Of a stretch of 64,000 nucleotides of DNA, positions 60,816 to 64,000 are shown in pieces. Below the pieces are notes generated by a model. It saw nothing but the letters and a program-made list of their open reading frames with translations, was not told the DNA's origin and did no database searches. The DNA lies in assembly GCF_019972135.1 (NCBI RefSeq), contig NZ_BPFI01000001.1, positions 1,471,106-1,535,105 on the forward strand. Reading direction: 5' to 3'. This stretch comes from Sulfurovum sp. TSL1. Lineage in GTDB: Bacteria; Campylobacterota; Campylobacteria; Campylobacterales; Sulfurovaceae. A program made the translations under genes and the position numbers. Every line of letters starts with the position of its first letter. Within the stretch, counting starts at the first letter, position 1.

Positions 60816-62030
60816 ATGGAACAGATAAAACCCACACTCTTTGGTTACGGACTCACCACCAAAGCGATCGCAAAAAAACTAGGGGGCGGATGTACGTTTT
60901 TTGATGACAATGTCACAAAAGCCTATACTGACGAAGCAGGTAATCATATCCTGCCTTCTGCGCTTTTTGACCCTGAAAAAAGTCATTTGGAAGTCACCAC
61001 ACCCAGCCTCAGACCCGATCATCCACTGATCAGATCTGCCAAAAACCTGCTCAGCGAATATGATTACTTTGCCAAAGCAATGCCTTTTAGCATCTGGATC
61101 TCCGGGACCAACGGTAAAACTACGACCACACAGATGCTCACGCACCTTTTGGCCAAACGCGGTGCTCTGAGCGGGGGTAACATCGGTACGCCTTTGGCTG
61201 AGCTCGATACGAGTGCCCCTATCTGGGTACTGGAAAGCTCTTCTTTCGCCCTGCATCATACCAAAACAGCTACACCGGACATTTATCTTCTGCTTCCTAT
61301 CACCCCGGATCATCTAGACTGGCATGAAACATCTGAAGCGTACGAGGCCGACAAACTCAGACCTCTGCTGACCATGAAAGAGGGAGAACTGGCACTCATA
61401 CCCAAAGGGTTGAACATTCCAAAGACACATGCCTATGTTGTTGAGTATGACAGCAATGCATTTATTGAAGCCTATTTTGGGCTGGATAGCAGCCAGTTGC
61501 GTTTCAAAGGTGCTTTTTTGCAGGATGCACTGCTAGCGCTTGCAGTAGTAAAAGTACTGTTTGATGAAGCAGACTATACGTTGATGAATACCTTTACCCT
61601 CGATGCACACAGACAAGAAGAGCTCAATGATGCGCAAGGTAGACTCTGGGTCAATGACTCCAAGGCAACCAATCTTGATGCCACGATACAGGCTGTCAAA
61701 GGCTATGCCGACAGACATATCCATCTGATCCTGGGTGGAGATGACAAGGGAGTAGATTTGACCCCTCTTTTTGAAGTCATGGCACCGCTTAACCTTACAC
61801 TATATACTATAGGGGCAAATTCTGACAGACTTTTAACCCTTGCAAAAAGATACCATGTGAATGCTATAGCATCACAAACCATACAAAATGCTGTAAAACA
61901 GATAGATCAAGTGCATACACTAGAGAGTGTCGCCCTCTTATCTCCTGCTGCAGCCAGTTTTGATCAGTTCAATTCTTACAAGCACAGAGGTGAAACTTTT
62001 ATGGCATTGGTAAAAGAATTAAAAAAATAA
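60816..62030 (+). CDS. murD: UDP-N-acetylmuramoylalanine-D-glutamate ligase MurD
   Basis: MurD adds D-glutamate to UDP-MurNAc-L-Ala in the cytoplasm. The 404-residue ligase has the ATP loop WISGTNGKTTTTQM (about 98), WVLESSSFALHHT (about 135) and PDHLDWHETSEAYEADK (about 167), and the C-terminal VNDSKATNLDATIQAV with LGGDDKGVDLTPL. At 404 residues it is shorter than the ~440 of Escherichia coli, mainly in the N-terminal UDP-binding domain, a common reduction in this phylum. The ATG at 60816 is one base after the mraY stop. Confidence 0.95.
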   Translation: MEQIKPTLFGYGLTTKAIAKKLGGGCTFFDDNVTKAYTDEAGNHILPSALFDPEKSHLEVTTPSLRPDHPLIRSAKNLLSEYDYFAKAMPFSIWISGTNGKTTTTQMLTHLLAKRGALSGGNIGTPLAELDTSAPIWVLESSSFALHHTKTATPDIYLLLPITPDHLDWHETSEAYEADKLRPLLTMKEGELALIPKGLNIPKTHAYVVEYDSNAFIEAYFGLDSSQLRFKGAFLQDALLALAVVKVLFDEADYTLMNTFTLDAHRQEELNDAQGRLWVNDSKATNLDATIQAVKGYADRHIHLILGGDDKGVDLTPLFEVMAPLNLTLYTIGANSDRLLTLAKRYHVNAIASQTIQNAVKQIDQVHTLESVALLSPAAASFDQFNSYKHRGETFMALVKELKK

Positions 62031-62072
62031 TTTATTTTTTATTTTATGTGTCGATTTTTAAGTTTCAGCTGT

Positions 62073-62078
62073 TATAAT
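62073..62078 (+). promoter_or_regulatory. -10 element for tRNA-Phe
   Basis: TATAAT 36 nt upstream of the tRNA 5' end, after murD. Confidence 0.5.
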
Positions 62079-62113
62079 TCTATCCACTTAAACGGACATC
62101 CTGTCTTTAAGTT

Positions 62114-62189
62114 GGCTCCATAGCTCAGTTGGTAGAGCAAAGGATTGAAAATCCTTGTGTCGGCGGTTCGATTCCGTCTGGCGCCACCA
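62114..62189 (+). tRNA. tRNA-Phe (anticodon GAA)
   Basis: A 76-nt cloverleaf with D-arm AGCTCAGTTGGTAGAGC, anticodon arm AAGGA-TTGAAAA-TCCTT (anticodon GAA), T-arm GGCGG-TTCGATT-CCGTC and encoded CCA. The acceptor stem GGCTCCA/TGGCGCC pairs except for a T-C mismatch at the fourth pair (4-69). Confidence 0.95.
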
Positions 62190-62383
62190 TTTCTTCAAAC
62201 ATAATCCTAAAAATATTCACAATCATTAACCAAAATCTTTCAAAAAACGGTTTATTTGCTTAAAAACCATCTAAAAATCTCTTCATGAGGTAAATCTTTT
62301 TCTCTCTTTATTCCTCTAAACCCCACGTATATACGGGGCTTCTACATAATTATTAACTTTTTGTTAACTATTTATTAATTTTA

Positions 62384-62413
62384 TTGACATTATTCAAGAA
62401 TTTAGGTTATACT
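62384..62413 (+). promoter_or_regulatory. Promoter of the major porin gene
   Basis: TTGACA (62384-62389), 18 nt, TATACT (62408-62413), 35 nt before the ATG. The rest of the 259-nt gap after the tRNA is AT-rich with a small CCCC...GGGG hairpin at about 62322-62340; no gene is visible. Confidence 0.6.
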
Positions 62414-62448
62414 TAGGTTGTATTCAAAACAAATTCAAGGAGATTACA

Positions 62449-63681
62449 ATGAAAAAAACATTATTACTTTCAGTAGTAGCGTCAACAATGATCATGGCTG
62501 GTGGAGATATCGCTCCAGTTGAGCCAGTAGTAGAAACACCAGCACCAGTTGCATCTGGTTGGGAATTTAGTGGAAATGCAGTAGTTTACTACCAAACAGA
62601 CGATGCTACAGCAGGACTTTCTGGTGATGGTTCTGATGACAGCTTATTTTCTCAAGGTTCTTCAGCAGCAGACGCTGGTATCCAACTTAGAGCAACAAAT
62701 AACGATGTTGTAGCTGGAATCGGTGCAGGTTTTGCAGTAAACGGACTTGCAACACTTAACCTAGAAAACACTATCGTATCTAATACTCCACAAGGTGTTG
62801 CTAATGGTGGTAACGATGTAGATGATTTTACTGATGGTGGTTGGATCTCTGAAGCTTACTTGACTTACGGGTTTGGTAACACAGGTATCAAAGCGGGTCG
62901 TCAGACACTTCCAGCATCACTTTCACCATTTGCATACTCTGAAAACTGGAATGTATTTGCAAATACATTTGATGCAGTAACAGTGGTAAATACTGATATT
63001 TCAAACACAACGATCGTTGGTGGATGGATCGCCGGTGCTAACACTAATGGTTGGGGTCACACACAAAACTTAACAGACTTCAATTCATTGAATGATGAAG
63101 ACGGTGTTTGGATGATCACTGCACAAAACAAGTCAATCGCAAACTTGACATTGACAGGTTCTTACTACTTTGGTTCAGATATGGGTGCGAATGATGATTT
63201 AAATATCCTATGGGGTGATGCTGCATACGATGCAGGTAACTTCGGTGTTGCAATCCAGGGTGGTATGCTTGATGCAGGTTTACCAGATGATATGACTGCA
63301 TTCGGTGCGAAATTGACTGGTGCTGTTAGCGGTATCAACCTTATGGCTGCTTACTCTACTACAGAAGATGGTGCGATGAGTCAACTTGGTGGGACAACAT
63401 CAGTACTCTACACAAACACGATCATTGATCAACTTGTACCGAGACAAAACGATGAAGATAAGTTCGTTGTAGGTGCGAACATGGATGCACTTGGTGGAAA
63501 CATTGCTGCCGCATATGCAAACGTTTCAGCTACTGCTGACTCTGACGAGATCGATGTTGCTTATGCGACAAACCTAACAGATTCTCTAGGTTTAACTGCA
63601 GCTTACGTTTTTTATGATGTAGATGCTCCTAACACTGATTCTGTTAACTTGATCCGTGTGATCGCAAACTACAACTTCTAA
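62449..63681 (+). CDS. Major outer-membrane porin
   Basis: The 410-residue precursor has a signal peptide (MKKTLLLSVVASTMIMAGG) and a Pro/Val linker, then a porin barrel that begins with WEFSGNAVVYYQTDD and ends VNLIRVIANYNF. GWISEAYLTYGFGNTGIKAG followed by RQTLPASLSPFAYSE (about 127-162) is the well-conserved porin segment of Campylobacterota. Ion selectivity is unknown. A strong promoter, AAGGAGATTACA ribosome binding site and terminator suggest high expression. It is distinct from the OprD-like porin at 13.3-14.7 kb. Confidence 0.87.
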   Translation: MKKTLLLSVVASTMIMAGGDIAPVEPVVETPAPVASGWEFSGNAVVYYQTDDATAGLSGDGSDDSLFSQGSSAADAGIQLRATNNDVVAGIGAGFAVNGLATLNLENTIVSNTPQGVANGGNDVDDFTDGGWISEAYLTYGFGNTGIKAGRQTLPASLSPFAYSENWNVFANTFDAVTVVNTDISNTTIVGGWIAGANTNGWGHTQNLTDFNSLNDEDGVWMITAQNKSIANLTLTGSYYFGSDMGANDDLNILWGDAAYDAGNFGVAIQGGMLDAGLPDDMTAFGAKLTGAVSGINLMAAYSTTEDGAMSQLGGTTSVLYTNTIIDQLVPRQNDEDKFVVGANMDALGGNIAAAYANVSATADSDEIDVAYATNLTDSLGLTAAYVFYDVDAPNTDSVNLIRVIANYNF

Positions 63682-63710
63682 GAATCACTTCTTAAAGTTT
63701 TACTTGCTTT

Positions 63711-63735
63711 AGAGTTCAGGCTTTTGCCTGACTCT
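63711..63735 (+). terminator. Rho-independent terminator of the porin gene
   Basis: AGAGT-T-CAGGC, loop TTTT, GCCTG-ACTCT makes a 10-bp stem with one bulged T, followed by AACC and a T/C-rich tract. Confidence 0.75.
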
Positions 63736-63802
63736 AACCTTTCTTTCTTCTTTTTATATTCTTTACATTTTTTCAACCTTATACATTTTTTTATCTTTTG
63801 GC

Positions 63803-63808
63803 TATAAT
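63803..63808 (+). promoter_or_regulatory. -10 element for rimO
   Basis: TATAAT 33 nt upstream of the rimO ATG. Confidence 0.5.
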
Positions 63809-63841
63809 GCTGAAAAAGTTTAAAATACAAATGAGATATTT

Positions 63842-64000
63842 ATGAATAAAAAATTACACCTGGTCAGTCTCGGCTGTACCAAAAACCTTGTCGACAGTGA
63901 AGTGATGCTCGGCCGTCTCAAAGACTATGAGATCACCGATGACAACACCGAAGCCGATGTCATCATCGTCAACACCTGCGGGTTCATCGATGCGGCTAAA
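63842..64000 (+). CDS. rimO: Ribosomal protein S12 methylthiotransferase RimO (N-terminal part)
   Basis: Only the first 53 codons are present. [20 protein letters not shown] and [14 protein letters not shown] are the start of the UPF0004/MTTase domain, with the first two of the three cysteines that bind the auxiliary [4Fe-4S] cluster. RimO methylthiolates Asp88 of S12. The SLGCxKNxVDSE pattern with Leu, as opposed to the TxGC of MiaB, supports RimO. The gene is cut by the window edge. Confidence 0.88.
   Translation, partial: MNKKLHLVSLGCTKNLVDSEVMLGRLKDYEITDDNTEADVIIVNTCGFIDAAK

Noticed and set aside
1-64000. CRISPR array, insertion sequence or prophage
   Set aside because: No regularly spaced direct repeats with unique spacers, transposase, integrase or phage structural genes were found. 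The 11-bp repeats at 52.8-54.6 kb are regulatory half-sites.

Overview
The window looks like a chromosomal segment of a free-living Campylobacterota (Epsilonproteobacteria) member, most likely a Sulfurovum/Sulfurimonas-type marine chemolithotroph. This is inferred from protein style: prepilins with the KKAFTMIELIFVI leader, a PgbA-N-like exported protein, a Csd3-like M23 peptidase, a short ComEC, a tmRNA tag ending RPAYAVA, and scattered trp genes (trpA and trpF far apart). Gene density is high, operons are short, and TTG/GTG starts are frequent. I saw no phage, insertion sequence, CRISPR array or rRNA operon.

Layout. 1-4.2 kb: AI-2E-type exporter (partial), ruvB, a BON lipoprotein and panB on the minus strand, then trpA, a 33-residue membrane peptide and lgt on the plus strand. 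4.2-9.1 kb: a two-gene module of a giant ASKHA/BadF-type activase and its cysteine-rich partner. 9.1-14.8 kb: a dicarboxylate symporter, then a molybdate operon (porin-modA-TOBE-modB-modC) behind a promoter bracketed by two ModE-type palindromes. 15-17 kb: tmRNA, a small beta-barrel protein and a FISUMP-like lipoprotein. 17-30.9 kb: alr, the agmatine-to-putrescine pair, a Nudix hydrolase, an M23 peptidase, a PgbA-N-like protein, a GlcD-type oxidase, YihY, ComEC, dnaB, ispG and priA. 31-34.3 kb: four prepilin-like genes (two are a recent tandem duplication) and a degenerate GGDEF membrane protein. 34.3-50.6 kb: housekeeping genes including uvrB, ppk1, gamma-carbonic anhydrase, a DEDDh exonuclease, trpF, rpe, rpmB, a K+ channel, argJ, dbpA, dedA, accA, fabF and acpP.

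50.7-56.3 kb is the most interesting part: a minus-strand cluster of an OprC/NosA-like copper TonB receptor, TonB, a DUF2202 ferritin-like lipoprotein, a histidine kinase and an OmpR-type response regulator. Four copies of an 11-bp-period direct repeat (TTAACAC-N4-TTAACAC in the direction of transcription) lie in front of the receptor, tonB (two copies) and the DUF2202 gene, each just upstream of a -10-like hexamer. This looks like a local regulon of the adjacent two-component system. The kinase's own ribosome binding site is buried in a perfect 9-bp hairpin.

56.3-64 kb: a small multidrug-export-like membrane protein, fabG, an unknown acidic protein, gpmI, mraY-murD, tRNA-Phe, a major porin and the start of rimO.

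All functional calls rest on reading motifs and recalling families. No database search was run.
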